DNA of 64,000 bases from Paenibacillus sp. UNC451MF (GCF_000686845.1 NZ_JMLS01000003.1:186001-250000); one strand, 5' to 3'. Shown: positions 18,875-27,750, counted from the first letter of the stretch. Numbers and translations are program-made. Notes: generated by a model not told the origin, from the sequence alone.

Positions 18875-19861
18875 ATGAGTTCAGTTAAAGAGGTAGCAGA
18901 GCGAGCAAAAGTATCAGTAGCAACGGTGTCCAGGGTATTAAATAATCATCCCTCAGTAAAAAAAGACTACAGACAAAAAGTTATGAAGGCCATAGAGGAG
19001 CTTAATTATAAACCAAACATACTTGCTAAAAATTTAAGAAAGCAATCCAGTAATACGATCGCAATGGTCATGACGACAATAGCAAACCCTTTTTATGCAG
19101 GCATCGTTAGAGGCGCTCAAGAGGCTATTCGCAATAGCGGTTATAATATGATCATTGGGACAACAGAATGGCAAGCCACCACTTACGAGAATATGCTCAG
19201 CACAAGTCAAGTGGACGGAATTATTATTTTGTCATCATGGGCGAATAAGAAGACGATTCAAAGCTTAAATGAACAGTTCCCTGTTGTAATGTGTAATGAG
19301 TATTATGATGATATCAACATCACGTACGTTTCTATCGATAATAAAAAGGCAGGCTATGACGCTACATGTGAATTGATTAGAAGAGGCCACCGAAACATTG
19401 TATACATTGCAGGCTCCAAGAAGTCTAGCTCCGTCAATGATAGATTAAAGGGATACAAAGAGGCTCTGAACGAAGCTGGCATCGAGTACAATCCGCAATT
19501 AATCATTAAGCTGACCCAAGGACATGGAGAAGATGGTCAGATGATTGCTATGCTAAATGAGCTCGTGAATGAGGGAATAGAAGTGGACAGCTTACTCACT
19601 CATTCCGATTTGATGGCAGCCTATATCTTAAAAGGAATTAGAGAGGATGCTATTCATCTCGCCAAGAATATAAGCTTAATTAGCTTTGATGGCACTTTTC
19701 TTGCGGAAATATCAAATCCAGGCTTAACTACTATTGTTCAGCCGGCGTTTGATTTGGGATTCTCTGCTGTAAATTTGTTAATTCAAAAGATACAAAACAA
19801 AGAGATAAATAAAAGTGGAAGGCTTATCCTGGACCATCAATTAACAATAAGGGAAACATAG
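18875..19861 (+). CDS. LacI-family transcriptional regulator
   Basis: A 328-residue repressor. An N-terminal helix-turn-helix, SVKEVAERAKVSVATVSRVL, is followed by the hinge YKPNILAKNLRKQ and a periplasmic-binding-protein-like effector domain (TIAMVMTTIANPFYAGIVRG onward, SLISFDGTFLAEI, LTTIVQPAFDLGFSAVNLL). The ATG at 18875 is preferred to an upstream TTG because GAGG is 7 nt away and the HTH then begins at residue 3, as usual. The operator-like palindrome just upstream and its copies before the next genes indicate that it controls itself and the downstream 2H-phosphoesterase, GDPD and binding-protein genes. The effector is unknown and may be a glycerophosphodiester or a breakdown product. 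Confidence 0.93.
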   Translation: MSSVKEVAERAKVSVATVSRVLNNHPSVKKDYRQKVMKAIEELNYKPNILAKNLRKQSSNTIAMVMTTIANPFYAGIVRGAQEAIRNSGYNMIIGTTEWQATTYENMLSTSQVDGIIILSSWANKKTIQSLNEQFPVVMCNEYYDDINITYVSIDNKKAGYDATCELIRRGHRNIVYIAGSKKSSSVNDRLKGYKEALNEAGIEYNPQLIIKLTQGHGEDGQMIAMLNELVNEGIEVDSLLTHSDLMAAYILKGIREDAIHLAKNISLISFDGTFLAEISNPGLTTIVQPAFDLGFSAVNLLIQKIQNKEINKSGRLILDHQLTIRET

Positions 19862-19881
19862 GCTTTCTTTTTTTTATACTG

Positions 19882-19901
19882 AAAAGTAATCGATTACTTT
19901 T
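19882..19901. promoter_or_regulatory. LacI-type operator O2
   Basis: A 20-bp perfect palindrome, AAAAGTAATCGATTACTTTT, 20 bp after the LacI gene stop and about 120 bp before the 2H-phosphoesterase-like gene. It contains the full GTAATCGATTAC core. The flanking A and T runs might also help terminate transcription of the regulator gene. Confidence 0.75.
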
Positions 19902-20022
19902 TTGAGGGGGTGGATGACAAAGGGGCAGACTTTTTTTGAAATTTTGTTTAGAGAGCAACTTGATCCCAAATGGTTGATTAAATCATCCAACTTATGAAAA
20001 TGATACGGAGGTTAGGATTCAT

Positions 20023-20823
20023 ATGTTTAACATCACCAATCGGAAAGTACAAGGGTTCCAACCTGTGTGGGCGCCTTTCAATGGATTTTCGCTTTTATTT
20101 GATAATCCTGGGCATAGTTATGTTACACTGAACGATGGCTCGAATTTCGAGAGAGTTAATTGTCAATATGGAGAAAGCGAGACCGCTTTATATAGTTCGC
20201 TTTGGAATGTAGTGGGAAATGCTAAGCATTTGTCCCACAAGTTCCTGTTATGTCATTTGCCGCTGCATTCTTATCATGTAACCGTTTGGGATGGGATCAA
20301 TGATTATAATGTTCACAACCTGTCGGGACAAGATCAAGAAGAAGCAGATGAATTATTACGATCTCTTCCATACTCAAGCTTGATGGAAAGCTCATTACTA
20401 GACTCTGATGCTATGACTAGCTTGATGAATTCTGAAAGCATAACATTTAAGTTCGAGATGCTTGAAAACTGGAACAATAGCGGGGTCGTTGCGAGGGTTC
20501 AGCCTGCCGATTCTGAATCGGCTGCAAAACTAAAGACTATGGAAAAGAATAGGGACACATTGAATCAATATGTTCAGAAACGTTTCGGTTTTGCTACAGC
20601 GACTGCTGTGTATAAGCCACATGTTTCGGTCGGCTACTTCGCTAACAAGGAACAAGGGGCCCAATCACAAGAAGCAATAGAAGAATTAAATGCAGTGCTT
20701 GAACAGGAACTGAAAGATCAGCGGATAATCTTCTCAGGCATTAGTTTATATGGGATGACGGACATGGCAACATTTATAAGAAAGAAAACCAATAGATCAT
20801 GCGGATTTACGAATAATTCATAA
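20023..20823 (+). CDS. 2H-phosphoesterase-like protein
   Basis: A 266-residue protein with two H-x-T/S motifs, HVT at 85-87 (in YHVTVWDG) and HVS at 200-202 (in KPHVSVGYF). Their spacing and context match the 2H phosphoesterase superfamily, whose members open 2',3'-cyclic phosphates or cleave other phosphodiesters using the two histidines. No signal peptide is present. GGAGG lies about 12 nt before the ATG, which is rather far. It sits between operators O2 and O3/O4, next to a glycerophosphodiester phosphodiesterase gene, so a cyclic phosphodiester substrate such as glycerol 1,2-cyclic phosphate is an attractive but untested idea. The assignment rests on the two motifs. Confidence 0.7.
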   Translation: MFNITNRKVQGFQPVWAPFNGFSLLFDNPGHSYVTLNDGSNFERVNCQYGESETALYSSLWNVVGNAKHLSHKFLLCHLPLHSYHVTVWDGINDYNVHNLSGQDQEEADELLRSLPYSSLMESSLLDSDAMTSLMNSESITFKFEMLENWNNSGVVARVQPADSESAAKLKTMEKNRDTLNQYVQKRFGFATATAVYKPHVSVGYFANKEQGAQSQEAIEELNAVLEQELKDQRIIFSGISLYGMTDMATFIRKKTNRSCGFTNNS

Positions 20824-20885
20824 TGCGATGACACTCCCATAACATTTTGAGTATATCTTATAAAAGTATCTTAGTTTTCATTAAA

Positions 20886-20897
20886 GTAATCGATTAA
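20886..20897. promoter_or_regulatory. LacI-type operator O3 (imperfect)
   Basis: GTAATCGATTAA, one mismatch from the palindromic core of O1, O2 and O4. It lies 84 bp (eight helical turns) upstream of O4, which would allow repressor looping across the GDPD promoter. Confidence 0.6.
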
Positions 20898-20966
20898 TCT
20901 TTTGTGATAAAATATTAGCTCATTGAATAATAAGCCTAAAGAAGTACCAGCTTTTTTTTAAGTCAA

Positions 20967-20984
20967 AAAGTAATCGATTACTTT
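20967..20984. promoter_or_regulatory. LacI-type operator O4
   Basis: An 18-bp perfect palindrome, AAAGTAATCGATTACTTT, ending 25 bp before the GDPD start codon. It is the third exact copy of the 12-bp core and is placed where a bound repressor would block transcription of the GDPD and binding-protein genes. Confidence 0.75.
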
Positions 20985-21009
20985 ATTATGAACAATAGAG
21001 GAAGGAAGA

Positions 21010-21855
21010 ATGGCGACTATGACACAAGATAAATTTGCTGAAGTGTACTCATTGTTTAATGACCCCAGTGCGCGTACCTTGACGGTATCACATCGAGGAG
21101 ATTGGCGGCATTATCCTGAAAATTCGTTAGCAGCTGTACAGTCTTGTATAAATATGGGGATAGACATGGTAGAAATTGATGTCCGTAGAACTAGGGACGG
21201 TCACTTGGTGCTTATGCACGACAAAACAGTGGACCGGATGACCAATGGTTCGGGAAAGGTATCGGATTTAACACTTGAACAAATACAAAAGTTGTTTCTT
21301 TATGACGGTAAGGGAGGTGGGGAAGCACAGTTAACAAGTAGGAAAATTGCTACACTTGAGGAGATCATGCTGCTTGTTAAAGGAAAAATGATGATTAACC
21401 TTGATAAATGTTGGGATGTCAGAGAAGAGGTCTATGATGTTTTGGTAAAAACGGATACACTGTCACAAGGTTTATTCAAGAGCAGTTCAGACTATGAGGA
21501 AGTAGAGGACTTTTTGAATAATAAGCTGGTTCGACCTGAGTACATGCACGTAATCGAAGAATTTAATGTGGATCAATTAGGTAAAGTGTTGAGCGTAGTT
21601 AAACCAAAAGCGTTGGAGCTTGTTTATCCCACTGAAGCTAGTCCTGTGATCTCTGTGGCAAATTTCAAACAACTAAACGGAAAGCATCGAATATGGGTTA
21701 ATGCCATTCAGAAAAAGCTTTGCGGAGGATACGAAGACACTCCTTCAGGATGGGATTGGATGGTCCGTTATGGATTTAATATGATTCAAACGGATTGGCC
21801 GCTAGAATTGAAGCAATACTTGGAACAAACAAGCATTAATGTTAATACGAATTGA
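21010..21855 (+). CDS. Glycerophosphodiester phosphodiesterase (GDPD family)
   Basis: A 281-residue TIM-barrel phosphodiesterase that should release sn-glycerol 3-phosphate from glycerophosphodiesters. Active-site blocks are visible: SHRGDWRHYPENS (H28, R29, E37), MVEIDVRRTRDGHLVLMHD (E55, D57, H70) and DRMTNGSGKVSDLT. There is no signal peptide, so it is cytoplasmic, like UgpQ. The start has GAGGAAGG upstream. It is preceded by two LacI-type operators and followed after 17 bp by a lipoprotein solute-binding protein, which fits import and cleavage of a phosphodiester under LacI-type control (inference). Confidence 0.92.
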   Translation: MATMTQDKFAEVYSLFNDPSARTLTVSHRGDWRHYPENSLAAVQSCINMGIDMVEIDVRRTRDGHLVLMHDKTVDRMTNGSGKVSDLTLEQIQKLFLYDGKGGGEAQLTSRKIATLEEIMLLVKGKMMINLDKCWDVREEVYDVLVKTDTLSQGLFKSSSDYEEVEDFLNNKLVRPEYMHVIEEFNVDQLGKVLSVVKPKALELVYPTEASPVISVANFKQLNGKHRIWVNAIQKKLCGGYEDTPSGWDWMVRYGFNMIQTDWPLELKQYLEQTSINVNTN

Positions 21856-21872
21856 AGGAGTGGAAATCTTAA

Positions 21873-23186
21873 ATGCTTAAAGCGGGCTTTAATCGACTAG
21901 GATCAATCCTGTTAGGTCCCCTTGTACTTATAACTCTTCTGAACGGCTGTTCATCAAATACTCAGGATTCAACTGCTTCGGCAGTCGGAAAATCGGCGGA
22001 TCATCAGCCTGTTACCATTTCTGTCGGGATCAAAACTCAAGGATATTTAACGGATGAGGAGTTTAATCGTTACATTGTCGAACCTGTGAAAAAACAATAT
22101 CCCTGGATAACGGTGGAGAAAGTCATCTACAACGCTAAAGGTACCAAACTATCGGAGCTTGTCGCTGCGGGAAATGTGCCTGATATTGTAATTACTAATA
22201 ATGTTAATGGAATGCCAGAATTTCTTGAATTGGATCTTGCCGCTCCACTTACGGAGTTGATCCAAAATCACAAATTTGATGTAACTAAAATCGAACCTCA
22301 GGCTATCGAAGCTGTAAAAGCTGCAACGCTAATGAAGGATCTTGCCGCTCTTCCTTACTCAAGAAATTTTCAGACATTGTATTTTAACAAAGATATATTC
22401 GATAAGTTTGCAGTACCGTATCCAAAGGACGGGATGACTTGGGAGCAGGTCACGGATCTTGCCAAGCTGTTGACGCGGCATGACAATGGAACCCAGTTTC
22501 GTGGACTTGAACCCAATGTACCGGAACGACTGGCTTCACAGCTCTCATTACCGTTCGTTGATCCAAAAACAAAAAAATCGACACTAAATTCAACAGAGTG
22601 GAAGCAAGTCATGGATAGGATGATTACGATTCATTCGATCTCTGGAAACGAGCAGATTTTGTATAATAAAGAGGCCGCTGACTTGTTTTATAATAAACGC
22701 ACCTTAGCTATGCTGCCTGACATTAATTTATTCGGTGATCTAAGTCAATTTAAGGATTTAAATTGGGATATGGCTTCTTTTCCTACATGGAATCATCTTC
22801 CGGGTGTCAGTCCTGGAATTGATGCGCACTTAATGGTGTTGACCAAAACAAGCACGAAGAAGGATGATGCATTTCGCGTAATGTCCGCTGTATTATCTGA
22901 TGAAGTGCAGTTGGACATGTCCAAGCAGGGAAGATACAGCGTGTTAAAAGATGCTAAAATTAAAGAAGCGTTTGGTAAAGATTTGACGTGGATGGCGGGG
23001 AAAAACATTCGTGCGGTTAATATGACACCGGCAAATCCTTATCCTCAGACTGAATATGATAAAGAGGGAATCAACGCATTAAGGAGCGCATTAACGAGTG
23101 CTATCAAGAATGGCAAGGACTCCAATACGGTATTAAGAGAAGCTTCAGAAGCTTTCGATAAAAAGATAGAGGAATTGAAGAAGTAA
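21873..23186 (+). CDS. Lipoprotein ABC solute-binding protein (family 1)
   Basis: A 437-residue exported lipoprotein with a hydrophobic leader ending in the lipobox LLNGC (cysteine 26), then a serine/threonine-rich linker and a family 1 solute-binding fold. Landmarks are VPDIVITNN, LYFNKDIFDKF, DGMTWEQVTDLAKLL and LAMLPDINLFG. The start has GAAGGAG upstream, 17 bp after the GDPD gene, so the two are probably co-transcribed. The matching permeases and ATPase are missing from this locus. Context suggests a glycerophosphodiester or related ligand, but sugar binding is equally possible. Confidence 0.88.
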   Translation: MLKAGFNRLGSILLGPLVLITLLNGCSSNTQDSTASAVGKSADHQPVTISVGIKTQGYLTDEEFNRYIVEPVKKQYPWITVEKVIYNAKGTKLSELVAAGNVPDIVITNNVNGMPEFLELDLAAPLTELIQNHKFDVTKIEPQAIEAVKAATLMKDLAALPYSRNFQTLYFNKDIFDKFAVPYPKDGMTWEQVTDLAKLLTRHDNGTQFRGLEPNVPERLASQLSLPFVDPKTKKSTLNSTEWKQVMDRMITIHSISGNEQILYNKEAADLFYNKRTLAMLPDINLFGDLSQFKDLNWDMASFPTWNHLPGVSPGIDAHLMVLTKTSTKKDDAFRVMSAVLSDEVQLDMSKQGRYSVLKDAKIKEAFGKDLTWMAGKNIRAVNMTPANPYPQTEYDKEGINALRSALTSAIKNGKDSNTVLREASEAFDKKIEELKK

Positions 23187-23257
23187 ATAAAGCGGAATTG
23201 TCCCCCAATTGGATATAGTAGATAGGTTGTCTGCTGCAGATTGAATCATAATCAAAA

Positions 23258-23300
23258 AAGAAACGGCCGTCGGTTTGCTCCGAGTAGGCCGTTTCTTATA
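23258..23300. terminator. Bidirectional intrinsic terminator between converging genes
   Basis: Stem AAGAAACGGCC (23258-23268) with GGCCGTTTCTT (23287-23297) and a loop that can pair internally (CGG/CCG). An A run precedes it and a T-rich stretch follows, serving the binding-protein gene on + and ypdA on -. Confidence 0.85.
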
Positions 23301-23322
23301 CTTTATTCGTGAAATGGTTAGC

Positions 23323-24309
23323 TTATGTAGTCGAATGAGCTTGTGATGCAATATGCTGGGCAATCATTACGCCATGCAGCCGACCGCTCTCAATAAACAC
23401 TTCGTTAGCGTCGCTGCCTGAAGCGGCAACACCAGCTATGTATAAGCTTTTTACAGTCGTTTCCATCGTGTCAGAATCATAGAGCGGCGCCGTTTGGGCT
23501 TCGTCTAATTGTACTCCGGCATCGGTTAGCATGGAGCGATCTGGTCGAAAGCCGGTAAGTGCGAGTACAAAGTCATTGTCGTGCTGCTTCTCTGTACCAT
23601 TTTCCAGAATGGTAACAAATCGGTCATCAATAGAGACAACTCGAGAATTGAACATCATCGTAATTTTCCCTTTGCTCACCATGCTTTCAAAAATCGGCCG
23701 TACCCAAGGCTTGATATTAGGCGAGTACGCTTCCCCTCGATATACAACGGTGACTTCTGCTCCTACTCGTAAGAGGTCCATTGCTGCGTCAATGGCAGAG
23801 TTGTTGCCTCCGATAATAACGACCTTCGTGCAGCTGTAAGGATGTGCCTCGCGGTAATAATGAGTTACTTTGGCTTTGTCTTCTCCAGGGATGCCAAGCA
23901 TGTTCGGATGGTCAAAATATCCCGTAGCCACGATAACATATCGTGCTTGAGCCGCATATGTGCTTCCGAATCGGTCACTTACAGTAAGCTCGAAATATCC
24001 ATCCTCTGTTTTACGTATAGCGTCCACACTGTGATAGGATTGCACTCTTACTTGGCTGCGCAGAGCCGTGCTTCGGTAATAATTCAACGCTTCCAGGCGA
24101 GAAGGCTTTTCGTTGGGTGTCGTAAAAGGAATTCCGCCTATTTCCAGCAGCTCCGGCGTACTGAAGAAATGCATATAAGTCGGGTATAGGCTTATGGAAT
24201 GCGCTATGCAATTTTTTTCAATGATGAGCGGGTTGATGCCGATCTTCTGCAGCTCGATAGCCGCGGATAAACCGCAAGGGCCGGCCCCGACGATAATAAC
24301 TTCCTCCAT
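23323..24309 (-). CDS. ypdA: YpdA-family NADPH-dependent oxidoreductase (putative bacillithiol disulfide reductase)
   Basis: A 328-residue flavoprotein of the thioredoxin-reductase-like class lacking the CxxC redox pair, as expected for YpdA (Bdr), which is linked to reduction of bacillithiol disulfide. The FAD site is VIIVGAGPCGLSAAIEL at the N terminus. The NADPH site is VVIIGGNNSAIDAAMDL (about 165-181). The family blocks SLYPTYMHFFSTPELLEIGG and VIVATGYFDHPN are also clear. The C terminus SLYIAGVAASG is typical. It is monocistronic and ends at the shared terminator. Length matches the family. Confidence 0.92.
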   Translation of the reverse strand: MEEVIIVGAGPCGLSAAIELQKIGINPLIIEKNCIAHSISLYPTYMHFFSTPELLEIGGIPFTTPNEKPSRLEALNYYRSTALRSQVRVQSYHSVDAIRKTEDGYFELTVSDRFGSTYAAQARYVIVATGYFDHPNMLGIPGEDKAKVTHYYREAHPYSCTKVVIIGGNNSAIDAAMDLLRVGAEVTVVYRGEAYSPNIKPWVRPIFESMVSKGKITMMFNSRVVSIDDRFVTILENGTEKQHDNDFVLALTGFRPDRSMLTDAGVQLDEAQTAPLYDSDTMETTVKSLYIAGVAASGSDANEVFIESGRLHGVMIAQHIASQAHSTT

Positions 24310-24393
24310 AGGGAAACACCTCGCTTGTCGATTACGTTAATGCGTATGCACATTACACTTTTATAGTAACCGATCAAGAGTAAGGATGCCAAG

Positions 24394-24975
24394 TCAATAA
24401 CCCCTTTTTTGACATACATAGACGAAGGCAGGAGGAATATTCAGCATGACGAATTGGATGGATAATATGTCAAAATGCGATTGAAGCTGTTTTTTCATCT
24501 GTAGTGAGTATTGAAAAGCAATGAAATAACCGTTTGGTTTTAAGGACTGGTAAATTTGTTCTACAAGTGATTCACGAAGCGACGGTTGAAAGTTGGCAAA
24601 CGGTAAACCGCTAATGATGCAATCGACCTGCTCCATGCCTTCACTTCGAATGGATGCAGACAAGCTTAACGCATCGGAGTAGGTGTTTGAGTCAGGATAC
24701 TGAAACGTGAGCTGCTTGCGCAAATAAGGATCCCTTTCGAATAGGAACGCTGTTGTTCCCGGTTTCATCGCTTCATGGATTGCTCGGGTGATGACCCCGG
24801 TTCCACAGCCCAGTTCAGCTACACTGCCGATTTCACTCCAAGGGACATTGTCTATCATTTTGTTAGTTAAAAATCGGGAGCTTGGAGTTACACTGCCGAT
24901 AGATCTGGGAGTACGAATAAATTGATAAAAGAATTTTACTTTTTCCATAGCCGCAGACGGCAGATTGGCATTCAT
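24394..24975 (-). CDS. SAM-dependent methyltransferase, PmtA/rRNA-adenine-dimethylase-like
   Basis: A 193-residue class I methyltransferase. The SAM-binding motif I is VAELGCGTGVITRAI (about 52-66), after the IGSVTPSSRFLTNKMI block that is common in phospholipid N-methyltransferase (PmtA)-like proteins. The motif IV region reads DCIISGLPFANF, where DNA/RNA adenine methylases would have NLPY or similar; the LPF form fits phospholipid methyltransferase homologues. AGGAGG lies 9 nt before the ATG. The true substrate is not determined. Confidence 0.8.
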   Translation of the reverse strand: MNANLPSAAMEKVKFFYQFIRTPRSIGSVTPSSRFLTNKMIDNVPWSEIGSVAELGCGTGVITRAIHEAMKPGTTAFLFERDPYLRKQLTFQYPDSNTYSDALSLSASIRSEGMEQVDCIISGLPFANFQPSLRESLVEQIYQSLKPNGYFIAFQYSLQMKKQLQSHFDILSIQFVMLNIPPAFVYVCQKRGY

Positions 24976-25053
24976 TCCTTGTCCTCCTTTTTCAGATATA
25001 CCAATTATATCTTAAACTAGGAGGCATAACATGAAACTTAGCTGAAAAAATTC

Positions 25054-26286
25054 TTAAGAATGCGAAAGTTGTCTGGAAGGGCGGTCAAAACGGAACAAAT
25101 AAGCATCCGGATGAAACCCGTTAGTGATGAGAGAGCTTAGGATTTGTCCGGCAATCGTACTATAGACCGTTCCATTGCCACCGTAGCCCAAAGCAAAATA
25201 GCAGTGGGGGAACGCTTCCTGCGGTCCAATGAGTGGAAAGCCATCATGTGTGGAGCCAAAAGTAGCTGACCAATAATATTCAGCCTTAAGCTCTCCGAGT
25301 TCTGGGAAAAGCTTCTTAGCCTCTTCTAACAGCAGATCTTTCTTTCTGAGCAGCATGGAGTCTCGCTCTTTAGGATTGTTCGTACCCTCATCCATCCCCC
25401 CGACGACTATGCGGTTATCGACTGTTGTACGTAAGTATAGATAGGGTCTTGCCGTTTCCCATAACAGACATTGATCAAACCAACCTGGAAAGCTTTCCAG
25501 TTGCTGGGTAGCCATTGCGTATGTACTCTCTAAAAATGCATTGGAATTGTGCTTCAATTGCTGTGCTTCATATCCAGTTGCAATAATGGCTTTGCTTGCC
25601 GTGATGGTGCTTCGATTCTTGGTGTGAAACACAAGATGGTTCTCATGGGCAATATGACTTATGATCTCCGTGTTAGTATAGGCACGGAGTCCGAATTGAC
25701 TGCAAAGCGCTTCAATCAGTCTATTGGATAGCTTGTAGGGATTAAAGTCCGCATCGCCCTCGCTGAATATTGCGCCGGGTTTACTGAAGGAGAAGTGACG
25801 GGATATTTGCTCTGGTCCCCAATAACCTACTGAAAAGCCGTGCTTTTGCAGCAGCTCAAATTCCTTTTGCAACGATCCGATATCTTTTTCTTTGGATGCG
25901 ACATAAAGACAGTTTCTATTTCGATAATCGGCATCCAAATTCAATTCTGAGCATATTCTTCCCAGCTCGCTAACGGCTTGTTTGCACAGCTGGTAAAATC
26001 TTACCCCGTTTCGTTCACCGAAGGAGTTAATGCATGAAGTCAGCGTTTTATCATTGCTGCATTGAAGTATGCCGGAATTGGCTGCTGTAGTTCCCGCCCC
26101 TATGGATCTCTTCTCTACAAGGACTGTTTTTACTCCTTGCTTCGTTAAGTAGTAACTGCAAAGCGCACCGGCTACTCCGCCCCCTATGATCAGAACATCA
26201 CATTCAATATCGTCATCTAAAGCTGGGTATGCGGGAGGATTAGGCAGCGTATCCGGCCATAAAAGCTTTCCAGTAAATAAATCCAT
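25054..26286 (-). CDS. FAD-dependent oxidoreductase, DAO (D-amino-acid oxidase/GlpO-like) family
   Basis: A 410-residue flavoprotein. The N-terminal dinucleotide site is VLIIGGGVAGALCSYYL (about 31-47), followed by VEKRSIGAGTTAANSGILQC. The C-terminal part has YWSATFGSTHDGFPLIGP and CYFALGYGGNGTVYSTIAG, typical of DAO-family oxidases and dehydrogenases acting on amines or amino acids. There is no signal peptide. The start is well supported by GGAG 9 nt upstream. It is unlinked in function to its visible neighbours, and the substrate is unknown. Confidence 0.87.
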   Translation of the reverse strand: MDLFTGKLLWPDTLPNPPAYPALDDDIECDVLIIGGGVAGALCSYYLTKQGVKTVLVEKRSIGAGTTAANSGILQCSNDKTLTSCINSFGERNGVRFYQLCKQAVSELGRICSELNLDADYRNRNCLYVASKEKDIGSLQKEFELLQKHGFSVGYWGPEQISRHFSFSKPGAIFSEGDADFNPYKLSNRLIEALCSQFGLRAYTNTEIISHIAHENHLVFHTKNRSTITASKAIIATGYEAQQLKHNSNAFLESTYAMATQQLESFPGWFDQCLLWETARPYLYLRTTVDNRIVVGGMDEGTNNPKERDSMLLRKKDLLLEEAKKLFPELGELKAEYYWSATFGSTHDGFPLIGPQEAFPHCYFALGYGGNGTVYSTIAGQILSSLITNGFHPDAYLFRFDRPSRQLSHS

Positions 26287-26433
26287 AATAAGGCTCCTTC
26301 TTCTAAATTAGGTTGTTTCTAATATGCTTTCACCTGCTTCTTTTATTATTCAACGTTAAGGTGAATAGATTTTCTTGATGAGTGGGCATTATAAATCGGG
26401 TTGATTAATTGATGATCAAGGAGGGAATGACCC

Positions 26434-26661
26434 ATGAAGCAGCCGTTAACTTCTAAGGAATTGGATTACATTGTGGATTCCATGTCTAATGAAGACTTAT
26501 TGATTAAACAATGCGCAGTGCTTACTTCAACAACGCATAATCCAGCAACGCATTCGTTATGTATGGAGATGGTATCCTTACATAAGCAGCACTATCAGTC
26601 GCTAATGCAATCCTTGCATCAGCATATGCAGCTAGCGCCAATGCAGCCGCAAACCAATTAA
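26434..26661 (+). CDS. Small spore-coat-associated protein
   Basis: A 75-residue protein (starts MKQPLTSKELDYIVDSMSNE, ends MQPQTN) rich in Gln, His and Met, with AAGGAGGGA 9 nt upstream of the ATG. It is short and lacks enzyme motifs. It sits 11 bp before a CotF-family coat gene, and similar small partners are common beside CotF genes in Paenibacillaceae; some appear as the N-terminal half of split coat proteins. A spore-coat role is inferred from position and composition. Confidence 0.7.
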   Translation: MKQPLTSKELDYIVDSMSNEDLLIKQCAVLTSTTHNPATHSLCMEMVSLHKQHYQSLMQSLHQHMQLAPMQPQTN

Positions 26662-26672
26662 ATGAGGTGATT

Positions 26673-27095
26673 ATGTTGCAACAATCCATGTCTTTTACCC
26701 CATATTCCGGTCAGTCGCAGCAGCATGCATCTTTACCTGAAAAAGATCTGCTCTACACAATATTGTGTGACTTGAAAAGAACAAGTCGCGAATATACGAC
26801 CGCAGCAACGGAAGCTAATTGTATGGGAGTGCGTCAAATGTTTACTTCCTTACTGCACAGCACTTTGCAAATGCAGGGCAGTGTTTATCAATTGATGTCT
26901 CAGCAGTATATGTATAACACTTCATCCTCAGCAATGCGTCAAGATATTGAGAAACAGATCCGCAAACACCAGCAGGATGAGCAGCAAACGAACCAATTCA
27001 TTAACAATGCACTACATGGTCCTTCTCCATACTCCAGTTACTCCTCCGGGAGCGCAGGATACGGGAATACACAGCAGCAGCCTTATATGATGTAA
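26673..27095 (+). CDS. CotF-family spore coat protein
   Basis: A 140-residue protein with the CotF domain hallmark EKDLLYTILCDLKRTSREY followed by an alpha-helical region, a Gln-rich segment and a low-complexity Ser/Tyr/Gly/Gln tail ending QQPYMM. ATG at 26673 is preferred over a GTG two codons upstream because GGTGA-type pairing then has normal spacing. It follows the small partner gene by 11 bp and is followed by an intrinsic terminator. It should be a structural coat component made in the mother cell; I could not define a sporulation sigma promoter. Confidence 0.85.
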   Translation: MLQQSMSFTPYSGQSQQHASLPEKDLLYTILCDLKRTSREYTTAATEANCMGVRQMFTSLLHSTLQMQGSVYQLMSQQYMYNTSSSAMRQDIEKQIRKHQQDEQQTNQFINNALHGPSPYSSYSSGSAGYGNTQQQPYMM

Positions 27096-27111
27096 TGCTT
27101 GCTTGAAAATG

Positions 27112-27152
27112 AGACGTTCTGGGGTGAAGCAATGCTTCCGGGACGTCTTTTT
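27112..27152 (+). terminator. Intrinsic terminator after the coat genes
   Basis: AGACGT (27112-27117) pairs with ACGTCT (27143-27148). An internal GAAGC/GCTTC stem extends the hairpin, and TTTTT follows. Confidence 0.75.
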
Positions 27153-27230
27153 GGTATGTATTGACAAGCTCTTATTTTCCCGTTTAGGATAAATGAGAAT
27201 TAGTTGCTAATAGAAAGGAAGAAAAACGAT

Positions 27231-27665
27231 ATGTTAAAAGGAATTCCTTCAATTCTTTCCCCGGATTTGTTGAAAATACTTATGGAAATGGGTCATGGTG
27301 ACGAGATTGTGTTAGCAGACGGCAATTTTCCGGGAGCAAGTCATGCACAGCGATTAATTCGTTGCGACGGACACGCGATTCCCGAGTTACTGGATGCGAT
27401 CTTGACGTTTTTTCCACTCGATACCTATGCGGATCATTCCGTAGCCTTGATGGAGGTTGTTCCTGGAGATCCTGCTGTTCCGGTCATTTGGGATGAATAC
27501 AGGGAATTGATCGACAAACACGATCCCCAAGCAGGAGAGCTAAGGCAGGTAGAGCGCTTTGCTTTTTACGATCGTGCCAAGCAGGCTTATGCTGTGATCG
27601 CGACAGGAGAAAAGGCGTTATACGCCAATATCATTTTGAAAAAAGGCGTTGTCGTTGAATCCTAG
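27231..27665 (+). CDS. fucU: L-fucose mutarotase-like protein (RbsD/FucU family)
   Basis: A 144-residue sugar mutarotase of the RbsD/FucU family, interconverting anomers of fucose or a related sugar. Family blocks are MGHGDEIVLADGNFPGASHA near the N terminus (catalytic His in MGHGD) and FAFYDRAKQAYAVIATGE near the C terminus. FucU members typically keep the LIRCDGH block, which is present here. ATG at 27231 has AAGGAAG upstream and matches the family start; an in-frame extension to 27204 is not conserved. It is isolated from other sugar genes here. Confidence 0.88.
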   Translation: MLKGIPSILSPDLLKILMEMGHGDEIVLADGNFPGASHAQRLIRCDGHAIPELLDAILTFFPLDTYADHSVALMEVVPGDPAVPVIWDEYRELIDKHDPQAGELRQVERFAFYDRAKQAYAVIATGEKALYANIILKKGVVVES

Positions 27666-27750
27666 CATGAATGCATTCAAAGGTTCATAGAATAGAACAA
27701 TAGATTGATTGATTCTATGAAATGCTAAGAATGACGGAGGAGCCATCGGT

